DNA from: Candidatus Goldiibacteriota bacterium HGW-Goldbacteria-1 | GTDB taxonomy: Bacteria > Oederibacteriota > PGYV01 | Direction: 5' to 3' | Length of the DNA: 64,000 nt | Assembly (NCBI GenBank): GCA_002839855.1 | Contig: PGYV01000009.1 | Span: 10,187-74,186, forward strand | In this document: positions 15,687-24,854 of the stretch, in pieces | Position numbering within the stretch: the first letter of the stretch is position 1 | Layout: every line of letters begins with the position of its first letter | The notes under the pieces: generated by a model | What the model saw: only the letters and a program-made list of their open reading frames with translations | Database searches by the model: none | What the model was told of the DNA's origin: nothing | Position numbers and translations under genes: made by a program

Positions 15687-16523
15687 TTATTTTTTATTAA
15701 AGTATTTATTAAGTTTCTCTTTTATAAGCGGATAGTCGGATTTTTTTCCTGTCCATATTTTAAAAGATTCCATCCCCTGATAAATTAGCATATCCAGCCC
15801 GTTTATTATTTTCGCGCCCATCTTTTCCCCGCGCGCCAGAAACTCCGTTTTTTCGGGGTTGTAAATAATATCATAAACAACCGCGCCTTTTTTTAACTTT
15901 TCAATTTCATACACCACGTGATTGCCGTGCATGCCGACTGACGTGCAGTTAATTATAAAATCCGCGGAGGCAATAACTTTATCTTTTGCAGCGCTTTTTT
16001 TAATATCCCCTATCACGGCTTTTTTTAATCCCAGTTTCTTAACAAGATTTTTTGTCATTGGAATATCTATGTTATAAATATAAAAGTTGGAAGGTTTCTG
16101 TGTCATCAAAGCGTAGCCAATTGCATGCGCCGCGCCGCCGGCTCCCAGCATTACCGCTTTTTTGCCTTTAAGATTTATCTTTGCTTTTTTCAGAGTGGCA
16201 AGAAACCCCAGATAGTCCGTATTGTATCCCGTAAGCCTGCCATTGACGTTTTTAACGGTATTAACCGCACCTATTCGTTCTGCCGCTGCGTCAATTTCAT
16301 CCAGCAGAGGCATTACAGCGTGCTTGTGCGGAATTGTGACGTTAATACCCTTTATATTTTCTTTTCTTACGCGCTCTATCATGGCGGGTACATTTTCCGG
16401 TTCTGTTTCAAACACCCTGTATTCCCAGTTCATTTTGTATTTTTTAAACACAGCGTTGTGCATTACAGGTGATAAGGTATGGGAAAGAGGAAACCCGATT
16501 ATTCCGGTGATTGTTTTTTTCAT
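15687..16523 (-). CDS. aroE: Shikimate dehydrogenase
   Basis: A 278-residue AroE. It starts with GIIGFPLSHTLSPVMHN, followed by INVTIPHKHAV (catalytic Lys) and TGYNTDYLGF. The NADP-binding Rossmann loop is LGAGGAAHAIGYAL at about residues 127-140, and the protein ends with GLDMLIYQGMESFKIWTG. It reduces 3-dehydroshikimate to shikimate in aromatic amino-acid biosynthesis. It is in the long minus-strand run after the PmbA-family gene, with only 20 bases between. Confidence 0.97.
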   Translation of the reverse strand: MKKTITGIIGFPLSHTLSPVMHNAVFKKYKMNWEYRVFETEPENVPAMIERVRKENIKGINVTIPHKHAVMPLLDEIDAAAERIGAVNTVKNVNGRLTGYNTDYLGFLATLKKAKINLKGKKAVMLGAGGAAHAIGYALMTQKPSNFYIYNIDIPMTKNLVKKLGLKKAVIGDIKKSAAKDKVIASADFIINCTSVGMHGNHVVYEIEKLKKGAVVYDIIYNPEKTEFLARGEKMGAKIINGLDMLIYQGMESFKIWTGKKSDYPLIKEKLNKYFNKK

Positions 16524-16543
16524 TATCTGCTCCTGATTATCTT

Positions 16544-17860
16544 TTATCTTCCTGCAGCTGTCATATCCCCTATTACAATTGTGGGGCTTCCATAATTAAA
16601 ATAAAATACGCTGTCCTCACATACATCTTTCACATTCATTAACACGTCTTTTATATTGCCTGTTACAAGCATTTCCTTTACCGCCTGCTTTATTTCCCCT
16701 TTTTCCAGCAGCCACCCGTTTAAACCAAGCGAAAAATTACCGGACACAGGGTCAGCGGTATGAAGCCCCATTAAAGAGTTTATTATAAGGCCGCTGCCTT
16801 TCATTATTTTATCTTTCCTGGAATCCCCCGGCACAATGTAGAAGTTGGACACCCCGCATTCCGGAAGCGTCTTAAAACTGCCGCGTATGCCGTTGCCGCC
16901 CGGCGTTTTTTTAAAGAAATCCGCGGATGATATGTCATATAAAAATTCCATAAGCCTGCCGTGTTTAATAAGCATTTTATTGGCGCCGGCAGTCCCTTCG
17001 CCGTCTGTTCCAAAACTGCCCGCGCGAAAAGTCAGAAGCGCATCATCATTAATATTAAGTATGGACGAAGCAACCGTGTCGCCTTCTTTATTGGCGCCAA
17101 AAAGCGATTTGCCCTTGCGGATATTGGAAGCGTAAAATAACGGCGCAAGTATCTGCAAAAAATCCACAGCAGCCTGAGGCGGCAGTATAAGGTCGTATCT
17201 TCCTGTCTTTAACGCGCCGCCGCCTAAAAGCATATCCGCTTTTTGTGCGGCCTCACGGCCAAGCGCTTCAGCGTTAATATCCTTAAATACACACGAACCT
17301 GTCATAACCTCTGACGCTTCCTGAACGGCGCCGTCTGAAGATATTGCGGAAGTAAAACAGTAAAAATAAGTCTTGTCAGATGAAGAAACAGCGCCCTGCG
17401 TGTTCATGTAATGGGAGCTGCTTTTTACGTCTGTAAGATTTGTATCCCTTACAAACTTAACTTTTTTTCCGTATTTTTTTACCGCCGCTTCAGTTTCAAG
17501 CGCCTTGTCCTGCCTTATCTTTGAAGTGATACTGCTGTAATCAGGGTCAATGGTATCCGGAGGGGTGCATTTGCAGAAAGACGGCATTGTATATGTTTCA
17601 TATCCTTCTATAAGGGCCGTGTCAGCGGCTTTATGAACCGCATTCTTTGCCTCTGCCGCATCTTTAGCCGTGAAATATGAAAAACCCATTTTTCCGTTTT
17701 TAAAAACCCTTACAGCACACCCAAAAGAATCTGACTGCCTTATCTGGTCAATTTCACCGTCGTTAACCATTGTTTCATTTTTAAGGTTTTCTTCGCAGTA
17801 AGCGTCGCCTTTTAACCCAAGCGCGTTTATTTCTGCAAGTACAGTTTTTAAGATTTCCAC
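16544..17860 (-). CDS. pmbA: TldD/PmbA-family metalloprotease-like protein (PmbA/TldE type)
   Basis: A 438-residue protein with the PmbA/TldE layout: a YCEENLKNETMVNDGEIDQIRQSDSFGCAVRVF-like N-terminus, a central insert, and C-terminal GTAGANKMLIKHG, NSLMGLHTADPVSGNFSLG and NYGSPTIVIGDM. It lacks the HExxxH motif of the active TldD subunit, as expected for TldE. In characterised systems TldD and TldE form a heterodimeric protease that processes small modified peptides. A TldD partner is not in the window. The gene overlaps rsmE by 13 bases. Confidence 0.85.
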   Translation of the reverse strand: MEILKTVLAEINALGLKGDAYCEENLKNETMVNDGEIDQIRQSDSFGCAVRVFKNGKMGFSYFTAKDAAEAKNAVHKAADTALIEGYETYTMPSFCKCTPPDTIDPDYSSITSKIRQDKALETEAAVKKYGKKVKFVRDTNLTDVKSSSHYMNTQGAVSSSDKTYFYCFTSAISSDGAVQEASEVMTGSCVFKDINAEALGREAAQKADMLLGGGALKTGRYDLILPPQAAVDFLQILAPLFYASNIRKGKSLFGANKEGDTVASSILNINDDALLTFRAGSFGTDGEGTAGANKMLIKHGRLMEFLYDISSADFFKKTPGGNGIRGSFKTLPECGVSNFYIVPGDSRKDKIMKGSGLIINSLMGLHTADPVSGNFSLGLNGWLLEKGEIKQAVKEMLVTGNIKDVLMNVKDVCEDSVFYFNYGSPTIVIGDMTAAGR

Positions 17861-18597
17861 GTGCTTCTCCTTATCGCCTGCACCAGAACAGTTGCCGCCG
17901 CAATGGCCGCGGTTTCCGCCCTTAAAATGGTATCGCCTATGCTGACCGGTATGAATTCTTTTTTTATCAGGATTTCCGCTTCTGATTCGTCAAAGCCGCC
18001 TTCGGGCCCTATTATAAAATATACCTTTTCTTCAAACCCTTCAAGTTTTACCGCTTCATCTATCAAAAAATTCTTTTCTTCTTTTTCATAAATAAAAAAT
18101 TTAAGCGAATGTTCAGCAGTTTCAAGCGCGGATACGCTTTCAACAACCGGCAGTAATTTTGGTTTGTTCATTCTGCCGCACTGTTTTACGGCTGTATAAA
18201 TTATCTTTTCCCACCTGTCATTCTTTTTTTCTTCATCCTTAATTTTTATTATAGTGCGGTTTGTTATTACGGGTATTATTTCATCCACGCCAAGTTCGGT
18301 TAATTTTTCAAGCATAAGTTCCATCTTATCTTTTTTAATAAGCGAAATTATGGCGCATATCTGCGCTGTGCTTTTCTTTCTGTCCCGTATTTTATTTAAG
18401 ACTTTAATCCTTATTACCCCGTCGTGCCTGTCTATTTCTTTTATTTCCGCTTCATATTCGCCGTGTTCATAGTTGAACACATTAACTTTCTCGCCCGGTT
18501 CCATCCGCAGCACGGTTACGGCGTGGTTGTAATCATTTCCTGTTATTTCCGCGCTTTCTTGTGATATCTTATTTACAAAAAACCTGTGGCGTGCCAT
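17848..18597 (-). CDS. rsmE: 16S rRNA (uracil-1498-N3)-methyltransferase RsmE
   Basis: 249 residues from the ATG at 18597, where AAGGAG precedes it; the longer open frame overlaps the upstream lipoprotein gene and is not conserved. The opening HRFFVNKI is the PUA-like domain start. The SPOUT methyltransferase part shows LEKLTELGVDEIIPVITNRTI and the knot motifs IGPEGGFDESE and ILRAETAAIAAATVL. It methylates U1498 of 16S rRNA. Confidence 0.93.
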   Translation of the reverse strand: MARHRFFVNKISQESAEITGNDYNHAVTVLRMEPGEKVNVFNYEHGEYEAEIKEIDRHDGVIRIKVLNKIRDRKKSTAQICAIISLIKKDKMELMLEKLTELGVDEIIPVITNRTIIKIKDEEKKNDRWEKIIYTAVKQCGRMNKPKLLPVVESVSALETAEHSLKFFIYEKEEKNFLIDEAVKLEGFEEKVYFIIGPEGGFDESEAEILIKKEFIPVSIGDTILRAETAAIAAATVLVQAIRRSTWKS

Positions 18598-18634
18598 AAA
18601 ACTCCTTATGCAGACAATCTTCCTTTTTTTCCAG

Positions 18635-19507
18635 TTACGGTTCAAATACCTTTATGCTTGCCGCGTTTTCAACATAAACAAAAGTGTTGTTTACATCTAT
18701 TAAAGACGGTTTTATAACTTTACCGTTTCCTTCGCCGTAATCCGCCCACGTCTTTAATTTATTTCCGTTTGAACAGCTGTATTCCATTATCCCAGCTTCA
18801 CAAGGCACATACAAAATTCCGTCTTTAACGTCTATTCCTTTTATATCCGTACCGGGCTCTATTTTTCTTAAAAAACCGCCGCTTAGATTTAAAAACGATA
18901 TCCTGTCAAGCTCTGAATCCGCGACTACTATTTCATTATTATAAAAACACATATCAGAAATTTCCATAAACTGCCCGTCAGCCGTCCCCGCGGAGCCAAT
19001 AATAATATTTGTGGAATTCAGTTTGTTTAAAATTATATCTTTATTGTACTTTTCAATATACGTCTCATAGGCTATATAAATAAAGCTGTCATCCACAATT
19101 ACTTTATGGGCGTTAGCGGTAAGATTCACCGCAAAATCAGATAAAATACCCGATGTTGATATAACTGTTAAAGTATTTCCATCCGGCGCGCCCCACGCGT
19201 CAAGCACATAAATATATGAATTATTCAGATGTACACTTTTGGGCGCTTTAAAAACATCCGGTTCTGTTTCCCATTTTTCATCGCCGTTTTTATCAAAACA
19301 ATAAAGAAGCGCGGCGGTTTCATCAACAATAAAAATATCATTGCCATAAGCGTCAAAATCCGTCACTTCAGATAAATTGCCTATGCTTCCGGTATAGTGC
19401 ATTCCGGCATAATTGGATGCTGCAGGGTCGGTGGGGTTAACACGTTTCATGTCCTTGCAGGATATTATAAATATAACTGCAATAACCATTACAATAATTT
19501 TTTTCAT
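18635..19507 (-). CDS. Beta-propeller lipoprotein, tandem copy B
   Basis: About 290 residues. A lipobox (IISC) follows a short signal, then NPTDPAASNYAGMHY, then propeller-like repeats with periodic NHL/PQQ-type strands such as DFDAYGNDIFIVDE, GNTLTVISTSG and NNEIVVADSELDR. It is a paralogue of the lipoprotein at 20333-21199: both begin N-P-x-D-P-(A/S)-x-x-Y-x-G and end with a propeller blade followed by SIKVFEP or TIKKFGE. Its 5' end overlaps the TPR gene. A surface or periplasmic assembly function is likely; the partner is unknown. Confidence 0.7.
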   Translation of the reverse strand: MKKIIVMVIAVIFIISCKDMKRVNPTDPAASNYAGMHYTGSIGNLSEVTDFDAYGNDIFIVDETAALLYCFDKNGDEKWETEPDVFKAPKSVHLNNSYIYVLDAWGAPDGNTLTVISTSGILSDFAVNLTANAHKVIVDDSFIYIAYETYIEKYNKDIILNKLNSTNIIIGSAGTADGQFMEISDMCFYNNEIVVADSELDRISFLNLSGGFLRKIEPGTDIKGIDVKDGILYVPCEAGIMEYSCSNGNKLKTWADYGEGNGKVIKPSLIDVNNTFVYVENAASIKVFEP

Positions 19508-19509
19508 AT

Positions 19510-20325
19510 TTACCACCTTATTTCCGCGGACGCCATAACCGCGCCGCTTTCATTTATATACACAACACCTCTGGCTTCGGGGCTGTTATAACTTAACCCC
19601 GCGTCCACAATGCCGGCGGCATAAAGCCCGCCCGCTACCAGCCCGAAAATAAGCGCGCTTGTCGCGGCTTCTTCCGCTTTTTTAAAAGCCGCTTCCTGGT
19701 TTTCATTTGTCTTTAAATACTTGTCATATTTTGTATGCTGGTCTGCCACATTGTAAATTGTAAGGGCTGTACTAAGGGCAAATGACGCGCCCACTAATAC
19801 CCCTTTTAAATGCTGCCCATTATGCATCTGCCCGAACCCAGGCAGCACGGCTGAACGCCAGATAGAATCTATGGGTTCCCTTGGCTGCGTGGCTTTCTGC
19901 TTTTTTTCTATAAAAGAATTATAATATTCCATAAAATCTTTGGCATCTTTATCTTCGGGGTCAAGTTCCATCACTTTTCTGAAAAGCGGAAGCGCGTATT
20001 TATGCTGTTTCATCTGATAGTAGCAGAATCCCGTATTTTTCCACCCTTCTTTAAACGTGGGGTCTATTTTAACCGACGCGTAAAAAAACCTTGCAGCATT
20101 TTTATAATCTTTTGCCTTAAACAGAGCTTCTCCCTTTTTAAAATACAACATTGCCTTGTCGCGCACAGGGTTTTTCATTTTTTCGGATTCAGTTTGCACC
20201 TGCTGAAGAAATACAGACATGGCTTCATCTTCGCTCTGTGCTTTTTCTGTTTCTTCATAAAAAGCAGATGCCGCAGATGAAACGATTAAACAAATTATTA
20301 TCATGAACAAAATACTTTTTTTCAT
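19510..20325 (-). CDS. TPR protein with DUF5683-like membrane domain, tandem copy B
   Basis: A 271-residue protein with a signal peptide. Two or three TPR units follow at about residues 57-125 (AMLYFKKGEALFKAKDYKNAARFFY, GWKNTGFCYYQMKQHKYAL). The C-terminal domain holds the motif RSAVLPGFGQMHNGQ and two hydrophobic helices, as in DUF5683-type envelope proteins. It is a paralogue of 21201-21953 and is followed by a propeller lipoprotein in the same order. The TPRs are probably periplasmic. Confidence 0.75.
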   Translation of the reverse strand: MKKSILFMIIICLIVSSAASAFYEETEKAQSEDEAMSVFLQQVQTESEKMKNPVRDKAMLYFKKGEALFKAKDYKNAARFFYASVKIDPTFKEGWKNTGFCYYQMKQHKYALPLFRKVMELDPEDKDAKDFMEYYNSFIEKKQKATQPREPIDSIWRSAVLPGFGQMHNGQHLKGVLVGASFALSTALTIYNVADQHTKYDKYLKTNENQEAAFKKAEEAATSALIFGLVAGGLYAAGIVDAGLSYNSPEARGVVYINESGAVMASAEIRW

Positions 20326-20332
20326 CTTATTT

Positions 20333-21199
20333 TTACTCCCCGAATTTCTTTATAGTTGAACCGTCCTGGATATATATTAACCCGTCAGCGGCATTATAGG
20401 CAATACTTTTTCCGTTTAAAACCCTGCCCGGCCCTTCGCCAAAATCCCCCCACTTAAGCAAAACTTCAAGCGCGCCGTCTGTTTTGTAAACCGCGCTTTC
20501 CGACAATATTTGCAGCGCGCCTTCCTGAATACATGCATCTATAATATTGGCGGTAAAATCAATTACCTGCGGATTGCTTAAATTCTGGTCGTATTTAATT
20601 ACCTGTTTTTTATTAAGTTTGTTTACCACATATACGGAAGTGTTGAACTTAAAAATCTCCCCCGGAGTAAAGTAACCCTGCGCGGTCACGCTTACAGGTA
20701 CAGTTAACTGCGCGCCGCCGGTGTCAGAAATACGGTATATTTCATTGTCATATTCGTTGGAAATGTATAAATTGCCGTTCATCCATTCTATATATAAGCT
20801 GTCAATTCCCGAAGAAGCGGTAAAGGCAAGCGGGGTTATCGTATTAAACATATCATTCTGAATTTTCTGCACGTTTTCGGACCTGTCAACGCCATAAATA
20901 TTTCCGCTGTCATCCGCGCATATATCAGAAATTCCGCTAAACAAACCAAGCGGCGTACCTGATGCCGTTTTTACAACGCAGCCGCCGTAATTTTCTTTTG
21001 TCACAGCGTAAGCAATATAGCCGCCGGCGTAAGCAATTGATTCTATCTGAAAATCTGCAGGATAAAGTTCTTCCCCTTTATAGGTAATTCCCCTGTAGTC
21101 TGCCGAAGACGGATCACACGGATTTTTCCGTGAAAGTTCGCTGCATCCGGAAAAAACAGCTGTTAAAATCAGTATGAAAAGAAGGTTAAATTTACGCAT
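20333..21199 (-). CDS. Beta-propeller lipoprotein, tandem copy A
   Basis: A 288-residue protein with lipobox FSGC (Cys19), then KNPCDPSSADYRGITY, then about five propeller-type repeats (SIAYAGGYIAYAVTKEN, DICADDSGNIYGVDRSE, WMNGNLYISNEYDNEIYRI). It is a paralogue of the lipoprotein at 18635. It starts one base after the TPR copy A stop, which suggests coupled translation and joint work with that protein. Function unknown. Confidence 0.7.
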   Translation of the reverse strand: MRKFNLLFILILTAVFSGCSELSRKNPCDPSSADYRGITYKGEELYPADFQIESIAYAGGYIAYAVTKENYGGCVVKTASGTPLGLFSGISDICADDSGNIYGVDRSENVQKIQNDMFNTITPLAFTASSGIDSLYIEWMNGNLYISNEYDNEIYRISDTGGAQLTVPVSVTAQGYFTPGEIFKFNTSVYVVNKLNKKQVIKYDQNLSNPQVIDFTANIIDACIQEGALQILSESAVYKTDGALEVLLKWGDFGEGPGRVLNGKSIAYNAADGLIYIQDGSTIKKFGE

Positions 21200-21200
21200 A

Positions 21201-21953
21201 TTAATACCTGTAGTTTATGATATTAAAGGCAAGCATATCGCCTTTTATTTCTATCATAGAATTCATTTTGTTCATATCCACACCGATTTTATCATACTCC
21301 GCGCCTGTCATGAAGCCGTCCACTATGGAAATAAGCCACACGGTTCCAAGCATGGCAAGCGGTATGATTACGCGGCTGTTAGCATCCTGCGCGGCCTTAT
21401 ATTTTAAATCAAAATCAGTATTGGCGTTGTAATAAGCGTCCACAGCCTGCTGCTGATCAATTGTATATTTAATTACCGCAGCGGTGCTGGCAAGAAATGA
21501 GAGCGAGTATATGTACCCTTTTACAAGCTCGTCATTGTAAAACTGCCCAAGGCCCGGAAACACCGCGGAGCGCCACATAATATCGCCTTTTAATTTCTTC
21601 TGCTTTTTTCCTGCTGCGGCTGTTTTGGAAGGCTCATTTATTTTGGGGTTTATCATATCCAGATATTTTTCAGCAGTTTTTTCGCCGGGTTTTATCATAA
21701 GCACGTATTTGAAAATAAGCTTGGCATTACGGTACTTTTTCATGTTGTAATAGCACATTCCAAGCCCAAGCCACGCCTGCCACATTTTTTTATCTTTCTT
21801 GACTGCAGCATTATAATATTGAAGGGCCTTATTAAGGTCATTCTGCTTATGGTAGGTTATGGCATATTTGTAATATTTGACAGCCAGACTGTCAGCGGCA
21901 AAAACATTTGTGATAAAAACAGTAAGTAATACCGTTATTACAAGCCTTTTCAA
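21201..21953 (-). CDS. TPR protein with DUF5683-like membrane domain, tandem copy A
   Basis: A 250-residue protein with a signal peptide, TPRs at about residues 27-95 (KYAITYHKQNDLNKALQYYN, WLGLGMCYYNMKKYRNAKLIF) and a C-terminal domain starting with WRSAVFPGLGQFYNDELVKG. It is the first gene of a run that continues through the two lipoproteins, TPR copy B, rsmE, pmbA and aroE. It is a paralogue of 19510-20325. A role in envelope assembly is likely but not shown. Confidence 0.75.
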   Translation of the reverse strand: MKRLVITVLLTVFITNVFAADSLAVKYYKYAITYHKQNDLNKALQYYNAAVKKDKKMWQAWLGLGMCYYNMKKYRNAKLIFKYVLMIKPGEKTAEKYLDMINPKINEPSKTAAAGKKQKKLKGDIMWRSAVFPGLGQFYNDELVKGYIYSLSFLASTAAVIKYTIDQQQAVDAYYNANTDFDLKYKAAQDANSRVIIPLAMLGTVWLISIVDGFMTGAEYDKIGVDMNKMNSMIEIKGDMLAFNIINYRY

Positions 21954-22071
21954 CTCTTTGCCACCCCGTGATATTTTGTCGGTTATCTTAAATTTACCAA
22001 AAAATCTGGCAAAATGAAAGGTATATTTGGGTTTTTCAATACGGGACAGGTGTATTAAAAGTACCCGCCAA

Positions 22072-23652
22072 TTATAAAATTTTATATATAATTAATTCAT
22101 TTTCTTTGCCTTCATTAAAAATTTTAACTGATATAAATCCGTATTTTTCCGCTTCTTTTGGTGACATTAAAAATTTAAGGTTATTTCTTAATTGAAACAT
22201 AAATCTTTTATCCGCAATTATATAATCCACTTCATTTTCAGCAAAAAATCTTTTAATATCAGGTATCTTCGTATCAACAGATGGAAGTTTAACTTGCCAG
22301 GCATCGCAATAATAAATTACAAAACTTTTGCGTGAACTGATTCTTAAAGAAGCAGGCAAAATATGATTTTCTTTAAGCCATAAACCTGCATCTCTATGTT
22401 CAACAGGGTAGTTGTCTTTTATATAATCATAATTAAAATGACTGGCCGTCAGCTTTATATTAAACAGCAGAAAAACCGGTATAACCAGCAATAACAATAC
22501 AGCAGTTATATCAGTTGTTCTGGAATTTGAATTAAATAACGACATAATTAAACAAATCACCAAAAAAGAATAAGAATATAAATATCTTTCCTCCGCGTGA
22601 AAAATAAAATATACAAAAATTAACAGCAGAAATATGACTGTTGTTGCTAAAAAACGAATATTGATTTTCGGCTTTTCTTTAGTTAGCTTCGTCAAAATTA
22701 ACAACAGTAAAATAATAATAAAAATATAACCTGCGCCGTTTTCTTTTAATAGAAAATTCAGCGTTCTGGCGCCGTGATATGAAACAATTTTAACAACCAT
22801 AAAAGGATCCGAAATTATGTCAGAAAATAAAGTTGATTTATTTTTTTCTGTTTCTTCCCACGAATACTTATCAGAAACAAAAGATTTTGATTGCGAATAA
22901 ACCAGATTGGATTTACCGGATATTTTAAACTCACCCGTTTTAGATTTTATAAACATAATATATGGAGAAACAGTAATTAATACAAAAACAACAAGTAAAA
23001 AAGCATGTAATATTTTCTTTTTTAAAGACGATTGTTTTAAAAAAATAATTATAACAATGTATAACAGCAGCAGAAAGACAGCTTCCGGCCTTGCAAAATA
23101 TAATAAACCTATTAAAAAACCTGAAAGTATAGTTTCATTAAAACCAAGAGATGTATTCTTTAATGATAATAAAAATAAAAGACATAATAAAAATGAAAAC
23201 ACAGCTTCACCAAGGGCGCTGCCCGATAAGAAAAATAAATGAGGATGAAACAGTAAAACCGATGACGAAGCAAATAGCACAAAAATATTTACTTTATCTT
23301 TTAGACTGACAAAAAGCAACAATGGGATAAGCGTTGTAACAACGCTGTTAAAAATTTTCGCCCATAAGAATACATCATTTGTAATCAGCGATATAAATCC
23401 AAGTATTGCGGGATAAAGAGGGCTTCTTAATAAATTAAAACCTGTTCCGGTTTTAGGCGATTCGTAACCATACCCATGTAAAAGATTATAACCAAGCTCT
23501 TCCATTGCGATGTAGTCTGTAGGAGGAATTGGAATATTAAAAACATATAACATTTTGTTAAAAAAAGATATCCCAAGTAAACTGAAAAAAATCCAATTTA
23601 AAGTTTTTACAGAGTAATTAACAGGCTCCATAAACTTAAAAAGCTTCAACAT
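22072..23652 (-). CDS. GT39-like polytopic glycosyltransferase
   Basis: A 526-residue integral membrane protein with about 12 hydrophobic helices and a soluble C-terminal domain. The N-terminal region has LRSPLYPAILGF and a long loop with LLHGYGYESP, as in GT-C dolichyl/undecaprenyl-phosphate-sugar transferases of the PMT/ArnT type. It probably moves a sugar from a lipid carrier to an envelope acceptor. It lies in the polysaccharide region and its start overlaps the broken gene upstream. Confidence 0.72.
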   Translation of the reverse strand: MLKLFKFMEPVNYSVKTLNWIFFSLLGISFFNKMLYVFNIPIPPTDYIAMEELGYNLLHGYGYESPKTGTGFNLLRSPLYPAILGFISLITNDVFLWAKIFNSVVTTLIPLLLFVSLKDKVNIFVLFASSSVLLFHPHLFFLSGSALGEAVFSFLLCLLFLLSLKNTSLGFNETILSGFLIGLLYFARPEAVFLLLLYIVIIIFLKQSSLKKKILHAFLLVVFVLITVSPYIMFIKSKTGEFKISGKSNLVYSQSKSFVSDKYSWEETEKNKSTLFSDIISDPFMVVKIVSYHGARTLNFLLKENGAGYIFIIILLLLILTKLTKEKPKINIRFLATTVIFLLLIFVYFIFHAEERYLYSYSFLVICLIMSLFNSNSRTTDITAVLLLLVIPVFLLFNIKLTASHFNYDYIKDNYPVEHRDAGLWLKENHILPASLRISSRKSFVIYYCDAWQVKLPSVDTKIPDIKRFFAENEVDYIIADKRFMFQLRNNLKFLMSPKEAEKYGFISVKIFNEGKENELIIYKIL

Positions 23653-23864
23653 TCCCCCTTTTTACCCCAAAAATAGGCGCTATTTTCCATGCCGCCAGGA
23701 AAAAATTCACCATTAAAAGTTTTATCAAATATTTCGCCAAGGTTAACCCGGTCAAGGTTGTCATGAATAAGCACAACAGAATCTTTTCCCTTAATAATGT
23801 ATCTTGTGAAAAAATTAAAAATGCCGCGGCTGTAAACAGTAACAATAGTTTTTTTGACGAAAGG
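23646..23864 (-). pseudogene. Truncated membrane-protein fragment with an HDNLD motif
   Basis: A 72-codon open stretch without a canonical start reads protein-like: KKTIVTVYSR, then GKDSVVLIHDNLDRVN and GGMENSAYFWGKKG, and stops at TGA overlapping the GT39 start (ATGTTGA). The HDNLD segment recalls the N-terminus of large polytopic membrane proteins of the DUF6044 type, here cut off after about 70 residues. The longer open frame in another phase (23636-23887) is more hydrophobic but less protein-like. I read this as a gene remnant; confidence is modest. Confidence 0.35.
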
Positions 23865-23899
23865 TTAATAACGAATCCCCCCTGCATACTTTAATTATT

Positions 23900-24739
23900 T
23901 TATTCTCCGGTGTCTTTTCTGAAAGAAGCGATAATGAATCCGGAAGTTATTGCAAAATCAATCATTATTTTAAAAAATAAAAATAACGGGCTTTTGAATT
24001 TCAATGATTTATATAATCCTATGGGAATTGACCTGAATATTGAATATTTTAAAAGCAATTTTATAACCGCGGCAGCGTTTTTTACGTGGTGTATTCTTCC
24101 TTTGCCGTATTTTTTTGCGTCATTATATGCCCTTTCAAGGGTATCGGGATTATAATGAAAAGCCACCGAATCCTTAACAATAAATGCCTTACGCCCCACC
24201 CTGTCCGCAATGACATCCTGTCCCTGAGCCCTTTCAACATGATTTCCGCCGCAATTTATAAATACATCTTTCTTAATGGCTCTGAATACGTCATAATACT
24301 CCGCATCAGCGCCTATCGGAAAAGCCTTTCTGTCAAAAGGTTCATTATGGGCTATGCTCCACAGCCTTGAAACTTTATTTTCAGGATTCGCAACCTTTTC
24401 AATCCCTATAAATGTACCCGCTTCTTTCCCGTCCAAAATAGGTTTAACCAGTTTCTCAATTGTATCTTCCTGCAAAAACATATCTCCGTCAATAAATACC
24501 AGTATCTGCCCCTTTGCTTCTTTGGCTCCCCAATTTCTTGCCGTACCCGCCCCCTTATGTTCCTGGCGAAGAATTACAACATCTTCCTTTTTAAGGATTT
24601 CAAGGGTACTGTCTTTTGAACCGTCATCAATAACAATAATTTCAATACCATGCGGATATGTCTGGTTTTTTATTGAATCAATACATTTTTTAATGTATTT
24701 TTCTTCATTATATACGGGAATAATCACGGAAACCTGCAT
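23900..24739 (-). CDS. GT2 family glycosyltransferase
   Basis: A 279-residue inverting glycosyltransferase of the GT-A fold. SVIIPVYNEEKYIKKCIDSI opens it, with IIVIDDGSKDSTLE, then GAGTARNWGAKEAKG and the DxD-type FIDGDMFL. A C-terminal hydrophobic segment may touch the membrane. It should add one sugar to a lipid-linked polysaccharide. It diverges from the neuB-type gene. Confidence 0.92.
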   Translation of the reverse strand: MQVSVIIPVYNEEKYIKKCIDSIKNQTYPHGIEIIVIDDGSKDSTLEILKKEDVVILRQEHKGAGTARNWGAKEAKGQILVFIDGDMFLQEDTIEKLVKPILDGKEAGTFIGIEKVANPENKVSRLWSIAHNEPFDRKAFPIGADAEYYDVFRAIKKDVFINCGGNHVERAQGQDVIADRVGRKAFIVKDSVAFHYNPDTLERAYNDAKKYGKGRIHHVKNAAAVIKLLLKYSIFRSIPIGLYKSLKFKSPLFLFFKIMIDFAITSGFIIASFRKDTGE

Positions 24740-24854
24740 TAATTCCTCCTCTGCGGTTATTGTTCAGTATTGTAAACTACTTTTAAGTGGAAATCAATAT
24801 TTACTTGTTGTATACTCATTTTACGCAGAAAAAATATAATATTCCGGATAAAAA

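Noticed and set aside
18598-18645. Longer RsmE start
   Set aside because: It would overlap the lipoprotein gene, and the ATG at 18597 has a good AAGGAG site and starts the conserved domain.
23636-23887. 83-residue hydrophobic open frame upstream of the GT39 gene
   Set aside because: The overlapping frame at 23646-23864 reads more like a conserved protein (HDNLD segment), and the hydrophobic frame has only a generic membrane-like composition. I did not call it a gene.
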